A stretch of 64,000 bases of DNA from Mycobacterium sp. 1554424.7 (GCF_001665295.1 NZ_LZSE01000009.1:62001-126000); one strand, 5' to 3'. Counted from the first letter of the stretch, positions 45,072-54,218 are shown. Notes: a model not told the origin generated them from the letters alone. Numbers and translations are program-made.

Positions 45072-46504
45072 ACCGCGTCGACGTCCTGGTGGTTGGCGCC
45101 GGTCCCACGGGCCTGACCGCCGCGGGCGACCTGGCGCGCGCCGGGCGATCGGTCGCCGTGCTGGAGCGCTGGCCAACCGAAAACCCCTCCAGCCGCGCGT
45201 TCGCCACCATGGCCCGGACGCTGGAAGTGCTCGACGCGCGGGGCGTGGCCGACGAGGTGCTGGCGCTCGGGCACCGAGCGCCGGGCGTGCGGCTGTTCGC
45301 CGGCGCCCGCATCGACCTGACCCATCTCGACTCGCCGTACCCGTTCGTGCTGGTCACCCCGCAGAGCAACGTCGATGCGGCATTGCGCCGATACGCGCTG
45401 GCCGAGGGGGCCGACCTGCGCCGCGGCATCGAGGTGATCGCGCTCGACCAGGACACCGACGGCGTCACCGTGACCGCCCGTCCCAAGGACGACGACGATC
45501 CCGCGCATCGGCAGACCTGGCGGTCGCGGTACGTGATCGGCGCCGACGGTGCGCACAGCACCGTTCGAAGGTTGGTGGGCGCAGACTTTCCCGGCAAGAC
45601 GGTGCTGACGTCGATCGTGCTGGCCGACGTGAAGCTGGCCGACGGACCCTCCAGCGGCGGCCTGACCGTCGGAGCCACCGGGGACGTCCTGGGGTTCCTG
45701 GCGCCCTACGACCGAGCGGACGGCGCGTGGTATCGGGCCATGGTGTGGGACCGCGACCACCAAGTGCCCGACACCGAGCCCGTCGACGACGGCGAGATCG
45801 TCGACGTCCTCGCCCGGGCCATGCACACCGATTTCGGCGTGATCGACATCGGCTGGAAGTCCCGATTCCATTGCGACGAAAGGCAAGTCGAGCAATACCG
45901 GCACGGCCGGGTGTTCTTGGCCGGTGACGCCGCACACGTCCACTCCCCCATGGGCGGTCAGGGCATGAACACCGGGATCCAGGACGCCGCGAACTTGGCG
46001 TGGAAGCTCGATGCGGTGCTGGGCGGCGCCGACGATGGGCTGCTGGACACCTACCATGACGAACGCCACCCGATCGGCAGACGGGTGCTGATCCAGTCCG
46101 GGCTGATAGCCCGCGCGGTGACGCTGCACTCGCGACCCGCCCGGTGGCTGCGTAACCTGTTGGCGCCCAAACTACTTCGCATTCCCGCGGTCCGGGACCT
46201 GGTGGCCGGCAGCTTCGCGGGCACCACGCTGCGTTACGGCCGGAGCGGGCCGGTCGGCACCCGCGCCACCCAGATACCGCTGGTCGAGGGACGGTTGACC
46301 GAACTGCAGCGCACCGGCGGGTTCGTGCTCGTGCGCGAACGCGGCGCGGCGCTCCTCGAGGCACCCGGAATGCTGCAGGCCGAGCGAGCCGACGACGGCC
46401 CGGCCGTGCTGGTGCGCCCCGACGGGTACATCGCCTGGGCGGGAGCGTCGGCCGAAGCCCCGGTCCCGGCTAGCGCGACCCGGCCAGCTCAGCGATCGCG
46501 TTGA
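45068..46504 (+). CDS. FAD-dependent aromatic-type monooxygenase (UbiH/PheA/TetX family)
   Basis: 478 residues from MNRVDVLVVGAGPTGLTAAG. The FAD motif GAGPTG is at residues 10-15, the second flavin motif DGAHSTVRRLVG is in the middle, and FLAGDAAHVHSPMGGQGMNT contains the GD motif (G286, D287). Class A flavoprotein hydroxylases of this kind insert oxygen into aromatic or polyketide substrates, including antibiotics. It is translationally coupled to the small upstream gene and under the divergent TetR, so it is inducible in all likelihood. Its end overlaps plsB1 by 35 bp on the opposite strand. Confidence 0.9.
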   Translation: MNRVDVLVVGAGPTGLTAAGDLARAGRSVAVLERWPTENPSSRAFATMARTLEVLDARGVADEVLALGHRAPGVRLFAGARIDLTHLDSPYPFVLVTPQSNVDAALRRYALAEGADLRRGIEVIALDQDTDGVTVTARPKDDDDPAHRQTWRSRYVIGADGAHSTVRRLVGADFPGKTVLTSIVLADVKLADGPSSGGLTVGATGDVLGFLAPYDRADGAWYRAMVWDRDHQVPDTEPVDDGEIVDVLARAMHTDFGVIDIGWKSRFHCDERQVEQYRHGRVFLAGDAAHVHSPMGGQGMNTGIQDAANLAWKLDAVLGGADDGLLDTYHDERHPIGRRVLIQSGLIARAVTLHSRPARWLRNLLAPKLLRIPAVRDLVAGSFAGTTLRYGRSGPVGTRATQIPLVEGRLTELQRTGGFVLVRERGAALLEAPGMLQAERADDGPAVLVRPDGYIAWAGASAEAPVPASATRPAQRSR

Positions 46505-48344
46505 CGCGCCGCACGGCCGTGGCGATCTCGTCGGCGAATTCGCGGCGCCGCTGGGCGATCCTGGGGTCCTCAAAGCCGTCGACCAGCTCGCGGTGCCGCG
46601 CCAATCGCAGCGCGGTCTTGAACAGCTCCATCGACCTCGATTCGGCGTTGGCGATCCGGCGCTGCAGCTCCCACTGCTTGCCCACCTCGAGACACTCGGT
46701 GAGAAAGACGTCCTCGTCGAACGATTCGTCGTCGTAGGCGGCCAGCCGGTCGGCGACGATGTGGTACGCGTCCAGGAACGGGCGCAACACCAGGTGCGCC
46801 AGCAGCAGGTCGGCCTTTTCCAGCAACCCGCGCACGTCCGCGGCGCGCGCGGACTTGCTGGTGTCCTCCACCCGCCCGATCAGGCGCACCTCGTCGGCCA
46901 GTTCCTTCTCGAACTGCGCACGCGCCGAGAACAAGAACTCGAATTTCAGCAACTCGCGCAGGCTCAGCGCGGCGTCGCGAACGCTCGCCGGTGACACCAA
47001 GCCGTCGACGGAAGTCTCGGCGTCCTCGGTCGCGGCCAGTAACGCGGTCTCGGCGATGGCGCGATCGACCAGGATGTGGATAGCGGTGTTGCGGTAAAAC
47101 GCCGCGACCAGGTGCTGGTCGGCCCCGATGCCCCAGACCGGTTCCGTGCCGGCGTCGTAGACGCTGACCACCCCGGAGGCGACGAGCTGATGCAGCGTCC
47201 AGCGGATCGTCGAGCGGTTCGTCAGGTCGGCGGCGCCGGCCACCGTCCAGTTCCGCGCCGCGATGTAGCTCGCCAGCGGACGCACGGTGGCCAGCACCTC
47301 GCTCACGGACAACGACCGGTCCGCACCGAGCAGCGCGAGGCTGACCACGGCGGTCGGGGTGACCGGGGTCGCGCGGTTGATCCGGTGCTCGACGTCGAGC
47401 GCGATGCGCTCGATCTCGGTCCCGGTGCCGGACGCCTCGGCGCGCAACTCCTCCAGGCGCTTTCGCAGCGGCAGCGGTTCGCCGAAGTCCAGGTAGGCGC
47501 GCCCGAGCCGCTCGCCCTGCTGACGCGCCAGCCGGACCAGGAACCGCAAGTCCTCGGGCCGTTTGGCCGCACCGTAGGCCTCGGCGGTCATCGCCTCCAC
47601 CTCGTGCAGCTGGTCGTACACGATCGAGGTCGGCACCAAATAGACCTCGGGACCGTCGATTTCGTCGACGGCGTCGCTGATGTAGCGCAGGATCCCGTAC
47701 ACCGGGGGCCGCAACTTGCCGGTCCGGGTCCGGCCCCCTTCGATCGACCACGTCAGGTTGGCGTGGTTTTGCACCAGCTGGGCGGCGTAGGCGCGCAACA
47801 CGAACCGGTACACCGGAATGTCCTTGGTCTGGCGCCGGATGAAGATCGTCCCGGTGCGCTTGGCCCACGCCCCCATCGGGAAGAAGTTCAGGTTCGCCCC
47901 GCCGAAGGTGAGCGCGGGCGAGAGCCGGTTGGCCTGGATCGACTCGGGCAGCAGCAGGCCGTCCAGGTAGGAGCGATGCGAAAAGGCAAACGCCAGAGTC
48001 GCTTTGCGGTCCAGCTTGCGCAATTGGACGATCTGGTCCTCGTCGACCAGGATGTCGTAGGCCCGCATCAGCCAGCAAGAGAAGCTGCGCCAGGCCTTGA
48101 CGGCCCGCTCGTCCAGTGAGGGCGCCATCTCGCGCAGGTACCCGGCGGCCTCGGCGCGCACGTCGTCGCGGTCGCGTCCGAGCTCCTCCGCCAGCTTGGC
48201 CAGGCGCTCGTCATACCACGGGGCCGCCAGCAGCTCGACCACCTCGTCGGGATCGGCCGGCAACGGCGTCGTCGACTCGTCCACTATTCCGGTGCGCTGC
48301 AGCAGCTTTCGCACTCCGGTGCGCCCGAGCTCGCGCGCTGACAC
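46470..48344 (-). CDS. plsB1: Glycerol-3-phosphate 1-O-acyltransferase family protein
   Basis: 624 residues from a GTG at 48344 (SARELGRTGVRKLLQR). PlsB-type enzymes acylate sn-glycerol-3-phosphate. The catalytic HRSYLDG (HX4D), GGANLNFFPMGAWAKRTG, FIRRQTKD and the phosphate-binding SIEGGRTRTGKL are intact. Length and sequence correspond to M. tuberculosis PlsB1 (Rv1551). It follows fadD11 by 14 bp on the same strand, so acyl activation and transfer are genetically linked. The C-terminal third is helical and specific to this family. Confidence 0.92.
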   Translation of the reverse strand: MSARELGRTGVRKLLQRTGIVDESTTPLPADPDEVVELLAAPWYDERLAKLAEELGRDRDDVRAEAAGYLREMAPSLDERAVKAWRSFSCWLMRAYDILVDEDQIVQLRKLDRKATLAFAFSHRSYLDGLLLPESIQANRLSPALTFGGANLNFFPMGAWAKRTGTIFIRRQTKDIPVYRFVLRAYAAQLVQNHANLTWSIEGGRTRTGKLRPPVYGILRYISDAVDEIDGPEVYLVPTSIVYDQLHEVEAMTAEAYGAAKRPEDLRFLVRLARQQGERLGRAYLDFGEPLPLRKRLEELRAEASGTGTEIERIALDVEHRINRATPVTPTAVVSLALLGADRSLSVSEVLATVRPLASYIAARNWTVAGAADLTNRSTIRWTLHQLVASGVVSVYDAGTEPVWGIGADQHLVAAFYRNTAIHILVDRAIAETALLAATEDAETSVDGLVSPASVRDAALSLRELLKFEFLFSARAQFEKELADEVRLIGRVEDTSKSARAADVRGLLEKADLLLAHLVLRPFLDAYHIVADRLAAYDDESFDEDVFLTECLEVGKQWELQRRIANAESRSMELFKTALRLARHRELVDGFEDPRIAQRRREFADEIATAVRRVNAIAELAGSR

Positions 48345-48358
48345 CGCCGGTCCCCCGC

Positions 48359-50185
48359 TCACGCCGGCTGCGCCGTCGCTGCTTCGGCGGGCTCGTGGAC
48401 GTCGGGATGCAGGTCGGGAGAATAGAGTTCCTCGATCTCGCCCGCGTACTTGGCCATGATCGGCTTGCGCTTGAGCTTCATCGTCAGTGTGATCTCGTCC
48501 CCGCCCGGCTCCCACAGGGTGGGCAGCACCCGGAAGCGTTTGATCTGTTCCACCCGGGACAGTTTGGAGTTGCCCGCGGCCACCCCCGCGGCGATCTGCG
48601 CGATCACCTCCGGATGGGCGGCCAGCGCCGCCGGCGAGGCGTCCGAGAGGCCGCACTGGGCGGCGTAGGGGCCGACCGAGTCGGCGTCGAAGACCATCAG
48701 CGCGGCGTTGTACGGCCGGCCGTCGCCGATCGTGACCATCACGCCGACCATCGGGCACGCCGCCAGGACGGTGTTCTCGATGTTGGCCGGCGACATGTTC
48801 TTTCCGGCCGCGTTGATGATCAGCTCCTTCTTGCGGTCCACCACCCGCAGGTAGCCCTCGGCGTCGACCTCGAAGATGTCACCGGTGTGCAGCCAGCCCT
48901 CCTCGTCGATCGCCTCGGCGGTCTTTGCGGGTTCCTTGCGGTAGCCCTTCATCACCAGCGGACCGCGGACCAGGAACTCGCCGTCCTCGGCGATCTTGCC
49001 CTCCAGACCGGGCAGCAATTTGCCGACGGTGCCCAGGCGGGCATCGCGCGGATTGCTCACGCTCGCCACGCAACTCAGCTCCGACATGCCCCAGACCTCG
49101 GCGATCGGAATGCCGATGCTGAGGAAGAACGCCAGCGTCTCGATGGGAATCGGCGCCGCACCGGACACCGCCCAGCGGAGTTCGCCGAAGCCGAGCCGCT
49201 CCCGCAGCTTCGACAACACCAGCTCGTCAGCCTTGGCCCACTCGGCGGCCAGTTCGGCCGACATCTCCTCGCCGGCCACCAGCGCGGCGGCGCGCCGGGC
49301 GGCCACCGACATCGCCCACTGCAATGCCTGCCGCTTGACGTCGTCCGTCTCGTGGCTCACGGCGAATTCGATTGCGGCCTTGAGCTTTTCCCATACCCGC
49401 GGCACCGCACCCCACACCGTGGGCCGCACGTCGATCAGCGCGGCGGCGATGGCGCGCGCGTCGGAGACCGCCGTGACCTGCGAGCCGAACACCTCCAGGC
49501 TGTAGAGCCCCTGGACCCGGTCGGCGATATGTGCGGTCGGGAGAAAAGACGTGACCCGGTCACCGAACTTGGCCGGCAGGACGGAGTCCAGGGCGAACAT
49601 CTCGAACAGCAGATTGGCGTGGGTCATCTCCACGCCCTTGGGGTTGCCGGTGGTCCCGGACGTGTAGATCAGCGTGACGACGTCGCCGGGTTGCACCGCA
49701 CGCCAGGTGGATTCGAAGTCGAAATCGTCTCGCGCGGCGGCGTACAGGTCGTCGACCGAGATGGTGCCCGGCGGCGAGCCGTCGATGCAGACGATGTGCT
49801 CGATGGTCGCGCCGCTGGCGCGAATGCGGTCCACGTACTGCTCCTCGCAGATCGCGACCCTGGTGCCGGCGTTGTCGAACAGGTAGGTCAGCTGATCGGC
49901 GGGCAGCGTGTTGTACACCGAAAACGAAACGGCGCCAACGTGTTGGGCGCCGATCTCGAACGGGTAGAACTCGACCCGGTTGGCCATCATCAGCGACACG
50001 GTGTCGCCGCGCCCCAGCCCCAGCCCCGCCAGGCCGGCGGCGACCTTGCGGACCCGCTCCGCGAGCTCGTGCCAGGTCAGCGTCTGGGTGTCGCCGGGCG
50101 TCCGCAGCGCGACGGCGGCCGGGTCGATCGACGCGGTGCGCTGGAACGCCTCGCACAAGGTGGCCGGAGGTTCGGTTGTCGTCAT
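48359..50185 (-). CDS. fadD11: Long-chain acyl-CoA ligase, full-length FadD11
   Basis: 608 residues from MTTTEPPATLCEAFQRTASI. It activates fatty acids to acyl-CoA. P-loop LIYTSGTTGNPKGVEMTH, adenylate motifs VWGMSELS and EEGWLHTGDIFEVD, and DRKKELIINAAGKNMSP are all present, with the long FACL insertion between about residues 270 and 340. In M. tuberculosis H37Rv the orthologue is split into Rv1549 and Rv1550; here it is one open frame. It lies 14 bp upstream of plsB1 and 39 bp downstream of the VOC gene on the same strand. Confidence 0.92.
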   Translation of the reverse strand: MTTTEPPATLCEAFQRTASIDPAAVALRTPGDTQTLTWHELAERVRKVAAGLAGLGLGRGDTVSLMMANRVEFYPFEIGAQHVGAVSFSVYNTLPADQLTYLFDNAGTRVAICEEQYVDRIRASGATIEHIVCIDGSPPGTISVDDLYAAARDDFDFESTWRAVQPGDVVTLIYTSGTTGNPKGVEMTHANLLFEMFALDSVLPAKFGDRVTSFLPTAHIADRVQGLYSLEVFGSQVTAVSDARAIAAALIDVRPTVWGAVPRVWEKLKAAIEFAVSHETDDVKRQALQWAMSVAARRAAALVAGEEMSAELAAEWAKADELVLSKLRERLGFGELRWAVSGAAPIPIETLAFFLSIGIPIAEVWGMSELSCVASVSNPRDARLGTVGKLLPGLEGKIAEDGEFLVRGPLVMKGYRKEPAKTAEAIDEEGWLHTGDIFEVDAEGYLRVVDRKKELIINAAGKNMSPANIENTVLAACPMVGVMVTIGDGRPYNAALMVFDADSVGPYAAQCGLSDASPAALAAHPEVIAQIAAGVAAGNSKLSRVEQIKRFRVLPTLWEPGGDEITLTMKLKRKPIMAKYAGEIEELYSPDLHPDVHEPAEAATAQPA

Positions 50186-50224
50186 TCGGTGAGCGTACGT
50201 CGGCGGGTTGTGGCGCGGAACACA

Positions 50225-50704
50225 TCACCCGGTAGCCGGGCGCCAGAGCTGCACTGTGGTCGACGCGCCACTGGGCAGTTCGAGCAGTTCGATGGGGGTG
50301 CCGTCGGGGTCGTGGATGAAGAACATCCGCACCCCGCCGATGTCGACGGGCGGCTCGGCGCGGACGCCGGGGTGGTCGCGCCGAACGGTGTCGTAGGCGG
50401 CGTCGAGGTCGTCGACCCGGAACGAGATGTTGGTGTAGCCCAGGTGCGGCCCGCCCGGGACCTCGGGCACGTCGCCGAGGCACAGCAGCTCGACCATGGC
50501 GTCGCCGATCAGCCCGCCGATCATGCGGCCCTGCTGCGCGGCCCCGCCGGTCACCGCGTCCAGTCCGGCCCCCGCCAGCTCGACGTCGAACACGACGTCC
50601 ATGCCGAGCACCGCGGTGTAGAACGCCAGCGACGCCTCGATGTCGGAGACGCCGATGCAGATGTGCGAGAAGTTCTGCACGGCGATGGGGTGCGGTTGGG
50701 TCAT
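50225..50704 (-). CDS. VOC (glyoxalase/dioxygenase-fold) family protein
   Basis: 159 residues from MTQPHPIAVQNFSHICIGVS. The paired beta-alpha-beta-beta-beta modules are visible: FSHICIGVSDIEASLAFYTA, GLIGDAMVELLCLGDVPE, LGYTNISFRVDDLDAAYDTV and MFFIHDPDGTPIELLELPSG, with metal-ligand candidates at the His of HICIGV and the Glu of PIELLE. It may be a lactoylglutathione-lyase-like or resistance protein; the substrate is unknown. It is 15 bp after the MerR gene on the same strand, so it is probably part of that regulator's operon. Confidence 0.85.
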   Translation of the reverse strand: MTQPHPIAVQNFSHICIGVSDIEASLAFYTAVLGMDVVFDVELAGAGLDAVTGGAAQQGRMIGGLIGDAMVELLCLGDVPEVPGGPHLGYTNISFRVDDLDAAYDTVRRDHPGVRAEPPVDIGGVRMFFIHDPDGTPIELLELPSGASTTVQLWRPATG

Positions 50705-50719
50705 CGGGCTCCTCGAGTC

Positions 50720-51121
50720 CTAGACGGCGTACGGCACCGACGGCGCGGTGTGAATCCCGCAGGTGCAGGCGTCAACCGACGGACACGTGCAGCGCATCCC
50801 CCACTCGATGACGGCCCGCGCCCGGGCCAGCGACTCCAGCTGCGCGTCGATCTCGGCCAGTTTGGCCTCGGCCAGGGCCCGGCTGGCGGGCCGCCCGGGC
50901 GCGTCGTCGGCGAACAGCACCTGGATCTCGTCCAGCGCGAACCCCGCGGACTTGCACAGGCGGATCACCTCGAGGCGGGCGAGCACGGAATCGTCATAGC
51001 GGCGCTGGCCGCCCAGCCGCGCCGGCGCCGACACCAGCCCGATCTGCTCGTAGTAGCGCAGGGTCGTGGCCGCGACCCCGCTCCGGCGCGCCACCTCCCC
51101 GATGGTCAGGCTTGGGGCCAT
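50720..51121 (-). CDS. MerR-family regulator with C-terminal Cys cluster
   Basis: 133 residues from MAPSLTIGEVARRSGVAATT, with GGGAGG five bases upstream of the ATG. The winged HTH (residues 5-70) is followed by the dimer helix and a C-terminal CTCPSVDACTCG (CxC-N5-CxC), suggesting metal or redox sensing like ZntR/CueR/SoxR relatives. A classical MerR dyad lies 29 bp upstream in the divergent promoter. The neighbours (VOC protein, PPOX-type F420 protein, metallo-beta-lactamase) fit a detoxification circuit. Confidence 0.9.
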   Translation of the reverse strand: MAPSLTIGEVARRSGVAATTLRYYEQIGLVSAPARLGGQRRYDDSVLARLEVIRLCKSAGFALDEIQVLFADDAPGRPASRALAEAKLAEIDAQLESLARARAVIEWGMRCTCPSVDACTCGIHTAPSVPYAV

Positions 51122-51149
51122 CGACGCCTCCCGCGAAACTCGATGCTTG

Positions 51150-51169
51150 ACTTAGAGCTAACTCTAAGT
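51150..51169. promoter_or_regulatory. MerR-type operator dyad
   Basis: ACTTAGAG-CTAA-CTCTAAGT, a perfect 8+4+8 inverted repeat, preceded by TTGACT (51147-51152) that could be the -35 of the rightward gene. MerR proteins bind such dyads between -35 and -10 with a 19-bp spacer. I do not see a clear -10. Confidence 0.78.
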
Positions 51170-51183
51170 CGTTGACTGGGTGC

Positions 51184-51630
51184 ATGCACAACAAACCGCT
51201 CGAGGAGCTCGGCCGCGCCCGCTACGCCCTGCTCCGGTCCTTCCGCCGCGACGGCACCCCGGTCGACACGCCGATCTGGTTCGCGCCGGACGGCGACGCG
51301 CTGGTGTTCCGGACCAAGGTGGGTCCGAAGACCAGGCGGCTGGCGACGCACCGCGACGTCGAACTCGCCGCCTGCGACTACCGGGGACGGGTGCGCCCGG
51401 GCGCGCGGACGGTGGCCGGCCACGCGACGATCCTGTCGGGCGCCGAGGCCGAGCGCGCCAACCGCCTCCTGCACCGCCGCTACGGCTGGCAGTGGAACAT
51501 CGTGCCGCTGATCAAAGTTCCGGGCGTGACCAACGTCCACCGGGACCTGTGCGCCCGCGAGAAGCTGCGGCGCGCCCGCGGCCGCGGCGTGTGGGCCGGC
51601 AGCGCCATCGTCCGGGTGGACCTGCCATGA
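51184..51630 (+). CDS. PPOX-class F420-dependent oxidoreductase (Rv2061-type)
   Basis: 148 residues from MHNKPLEELGRARYALLRSF at ATG 51184; a TTG four codons earlier is possible but lies almost on the MerR dyad. The split-barrel pattern RRDGTPVDTPIWFAPDGDAL, VFRTKVGPKTRRLATHRDVE, LAACDYRGRVRPG is typical of F420-binding PPOX proteins. It probably reduces biliverdin- or quinone-like molecules. The short distance to the dyad suggests a leaderless or very short leader transcript. It overlaps the next gene by four bases (ATGA). Confidence 0.85.
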   Translation: MHNKPLEELGRARYALLRSFRRDGTPVDTPIWFAPDGDALVFRTKVGPKTRRLATHRDVELAACDYRGRVRPGARTVAGHATILSGAEAERANRLLHRRYGWQWNIVPLIKVPGVTNVHRDLCAREKLRRARGRGVWAGSAIVRVDLP

Positions 51631-52562
51631 CCGCCACGAATGCCGAACTTCCCCGCTCCCCCAGCGTCCTCCAATGTTGCAGCGCCGCAACCGGACTCGT
51701 CCGGGGCATGGTGTGGCCCAGGCGGCCCGACGCACGGCTTCTGCGCAGCATCCCCGACGCGGGACTGCCGGATCCCCGGGCCAGCGTGGCAGTGACCGCC
51801 CTGGCGCAGGTGCCGCGCTCGGTGCCCACCGCCGCGATCATCGAGGGCACCTTTTCCCCTCGGCACGTGGAGAATTCGCTGACGTCGTTCGTCGTCACGC
51901 ACCCGGAGGCCACGTTCATCGTCGACCCCGCCGTCTGCGCCGGCGTTGAAGGGCGGGCGATCGCCCAGCTGCCCGCGGTGCTGCGCGTCGCGGTCCGGCC
52001 ACCCGCCGACACCATCCCCACCGTCGCGGCGTTGGCGCGGCTGCCCGAGACGCCGCGGTTGGATTTCGCGTTACCCACGCACGCGCACTGGGATCACGTG
52101 TCGGGGCTGCTGGACCTGCCCGGTCTCCCCGTGCGCCTGCACCGCAGGGAACACGAGTGGATCGGCGCGGGGCCCGTCGCGCCGGTCGGCGGTGTCCGCG
52201 ATTCGCTGCGGGACCGGCCCCTCACCGAATACGACCTCGACGGGCCGCCGGTACTGACCTTCGCCGCAAGCCACGATCTCTTCGGCGACAACTCGGTACT
52301 GCTGGTGGACCTGGCCGGACACACCCCGGGCAGCGTCGGGGTGCTCGCCCACACCGACGGCGGGTGGATCCTGATCGCCGGCGACGCCGCCTGGCACCAG
52401 CTGCAGATCGAGAAGGTCCGCCAAAAGTCAAGCTACCCTGGGGCTTTGGTCGACGTGGATCGCGACGAGACCTTCCGGACGCTACACCGGCTGCACTTGG
52501 CGCGGCGCGCGGTGACGATCATCCCGACCCACGACCATCAGGCGGCGCTGAGGTTGTCGTGA
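51627..52562 (+). CDS. Metallo-beta-lactamase-fold hydrolase
   Basis: 311 residues from MTATNAELPRSPSVLQCCSA. The metal-binding HxHxDH motif appears as THAHWDHVSG, further ligands are AGDAAW and PTHDHQAAL, and GHTPGSVGVL holds the conserved histidine. It is therefore a complete binuclear-zinc-type hydrolase. It is translationally coupled to the PPOX gene and presumably under the MerR-controlled promoter. Substrate could be a lactone, glutathione/mycothiol thioester or beta-lactam-like compound; the sequence does not decide. It converges with the gene at 52581, 18 bp apart. Confidence 0.87.
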   Translation: MTATNAELPRSPSVLQCCSAATGLVRGMVWPRRPDARLLRSIPDAGLPDPRASVAVTALAQVPRSVPTAAIIEGTFSPRHVENSLTSFVVTHPEATFIVDPAVCAGVEGRAIAQLPAVLRVAVRPPADTIPTVAALARLPETPRLDFALPTHAHWDHVSGLLDLPGLPVRLHRREHEWIGAGPVAPVGGVRDSLRDRPLTEYDLDGPPVLTFAASHDLFGDNSVLLVDLAGHTPGSVGVLAHTDGGWILIAGDAAWHQLQIEKVRQKSSYPGALVDVDRDETFRTLHRLHLARRAVTIIPTHDHQAALRLS

Positions 52563-52580
52563 TTTCGGTTGCGCGTGCAC

Positions 52581-53309
52581 TTATTGGACGCGGACCGAGG
52601 AAACATCCACGGTGATGATCGCGAGGCGTTGATCGGCGGTGCCATCGTCGCCGCGCCGGTAGATGCGGCGGCGGGTTGGAAAGACGAAGTTGTCGAACGA
52701 CTTGTGGTCGTGGGTGTAGTGCGCGACGGGAGCATTACCGGTCGCGTCGGCGGCGTAGTCCATCCGGCGCAGCATGAAGTGTTGGTCGTAGTAGAAGACC
52801 TGATCGGGGTTGTGGTTGGGCATATTCGGCGGAAAGTGCACGGCGAGGCGCCGCCAGGTCTCGTCGCCTTCCCGCCACGGCTCGATTTCGCTGATCCGCA
52901 CGCCGGGGTAGGTGAAGCTGAAGGGTTGGGTGAAGTAGTTCCAGTTTGCGGCGCTGGTGAAGTACGCGGTCTGAATCGCATCCCATTTGGTGGTCTGTAG
53001 GTCAAACCGGGGGAAGCTCGATCGCGGATCGGTGCGCTCCTCGACGACCTTGCCGCCGGCGGTTCGGATGGCCAGCCGTTCGGGGTCCACGTCGAACACC
53101 GCACACTGGTCGGGCCCCGGAAAAGGTGTCGTCGTGATGTGTTCGCGGTGGGCGTCCATCGAGATCGTCAGCGTGGACGCCAGGTCCGGCCAGCCTCGCG
53201 GGGCCCAAAACGGCCCTCCGACCGCGATCTCGGCGGTGACCGCACTGACGCGGTCCCAGTTCGCCAGCCCGCCATGGGCATCCAGCACACGGTCGAGAAG
53301 CCCGCTCAT
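52581..53309 (-). CDS. Conserved hypothetical protein of the HxlR-linked operon
   Basis: 242 residues from MSGLLDRVLDAHGGLANWDR at 53309; AAGGAG lies six bases upstream, whereas it would directly abut the ATG two codons earlier. The chain is rich in beta strands and aromatic residues (VGGPFWAPRGWPDLASTLTI, TTTPFPGPDQCAVFDVDPER, WNYFTQPFSFTYPGVRI, NPDQVFYYDQHFMLRRMDY, FPTRRRIYRR), like a large lipocalin- or LolA-type barrel. I do not recognise a named family. It is third in the operon after the DUF302 protein and the alpha/beta hydrolase. Confidence 0.7.
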   Translation of the reverse strand: MSGLLDRVLDAHGGLANWDRVSAVTAEIAVGGPFWAPRGWPDLASTLTISMDAHREHITTTPFPGPDQCAVFDVDPERLAIRTAGGKVVEERTDPRSSFPRFDLQTTKWDAIQTAYFTSAANWNYFTQPFSFTYPGVRISEIEPWREGDETWRRLAVHFPPNMPNHNPDQVFYYDQHFMLRRMDYAADATGNAPVAHYTHDHKSFDNFVFPTRRRIYRRGDDGTADQRLAIITVDVSSVRVQ

Positions 53310-53339
53310 CTGCATCTCCTTAACGATTGGTGGACGGTG

Positions 53340-54218
53340 TTATACAGGCGTGGGAATGGATCGCTTGATGAGATCGGCGACCTCGTCGGGTTGGTCCCAT
53401 TGGGGCCAGTGGGATGCGCGATCGATCAGGTGCACTTCAGAGTTCGTGAACAGAGCGCAGATGTGTTGTGCCACATCAGGGGTCAGGTTCGGATCATCGC
53501 GGCCGAATATCACCGACACCGGCACTTCGACGGTCCGCAGCCGGGCGGATGCGATCACGGCGTCCTGCCGGTCCAGGGCCGCGGGAAGGCCGCCGGTCCA
53601 CGACCGGATTTCGGCGAGCGCATCGGGCTGGCTGTCGTCGCCGAAGAATTGCGGCACGATTGACCTGACGCCGATGCCGTCGGGGGGAAGGCTGCCATCG
53701 AGGCCGAAGCGACGGCCGGTGTAGGCCAACAGCCACAACCGCTGGTTGGGATCGTCAACCAGAGCGTCGGTCAACGGTGTCAACGCGGGATCGGCCATCA
53801 GAGCGATCATTTCGGGTAACCGAAGGTTCGGCCCTCGCCCGAAGTAAGTGTTCAGCAGGACCAGCCGGGCGACGCGTTCCGGGTGGGCCAAGGCGAACTC
53901 GATGGCTTCCGGTCCCGATGCGTCATGTCCCACCAGCACCACCTGCTCGAGTTGCAGCGCGTCACAGACTGCCAGGAGCTCTCGTTGACGGCCGACGGCA
54001 CTCGATTCCAGCGAATCGCGCCGGCTTGATCGCCCGTAGCCGATCCAGTCGAAGGTCACCACCCGATGCGGGCCGAGGGGACCGATGAGCCGGTCGTAGA
54101 TGCGGGAGTCGTCGGGAAATCCGTGCATCGCCACGATCGCCGGAGCGCGGCCCGGATGGTCGCGCACATACAGCTGACCACCGTCGTAATCGACAAGTCG
54201 TTCGGTTGATTCATCCAT
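53340..54218 (-). CDS. Alpha/beta-hydrolase
   Basis: 292 residues from MDESTERLVDYDGGQLYVRD at 54218. The oxyanion segment AIVAMHGFPDDSRIYDRL and the nucleophile elbow VVLVGHDASGPEAIEFALAH are present, but the elbow reads GHDAS, that is an Asp nucleophile as in epoxide hydrolases and haloalkane dehalogenases rather than Ser. The acid and base are probably D in IFGRDDPNLTP and H in DRASHWPQWDQP. Epoxide hydrolase or dehalogenase activity is therefore likely. It overlaps the DUF302 gene by eight bases, so translation is coupled. Confidence 0.87.
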   Translation of the reverse strand: MDESTERLVDYDGGQLYVRDHPGRAPAIVAMHGFPDDSRIYDRLIGPLGPHRVVTFDWIGYGRSSRRDSLESSAVGRQRELLAVCDALQLEQVVLVGHDASGPEAIEFALAHPERVARLVLLNTYFGRGPNLRLPEMIALMADPALTPLTDALVDDPNQRLWLLAYTGRRFGLDGSLPPDGIGVRSIVPQFFGDDSQPDALAEIRSWTGGLPAALDRQDAVIASARLRTVEVPVSVIFGRDDPNLTPDVAQHICALFTNSEVHLIDRASHWPQWDQPDEVADLIKRSIPTPV

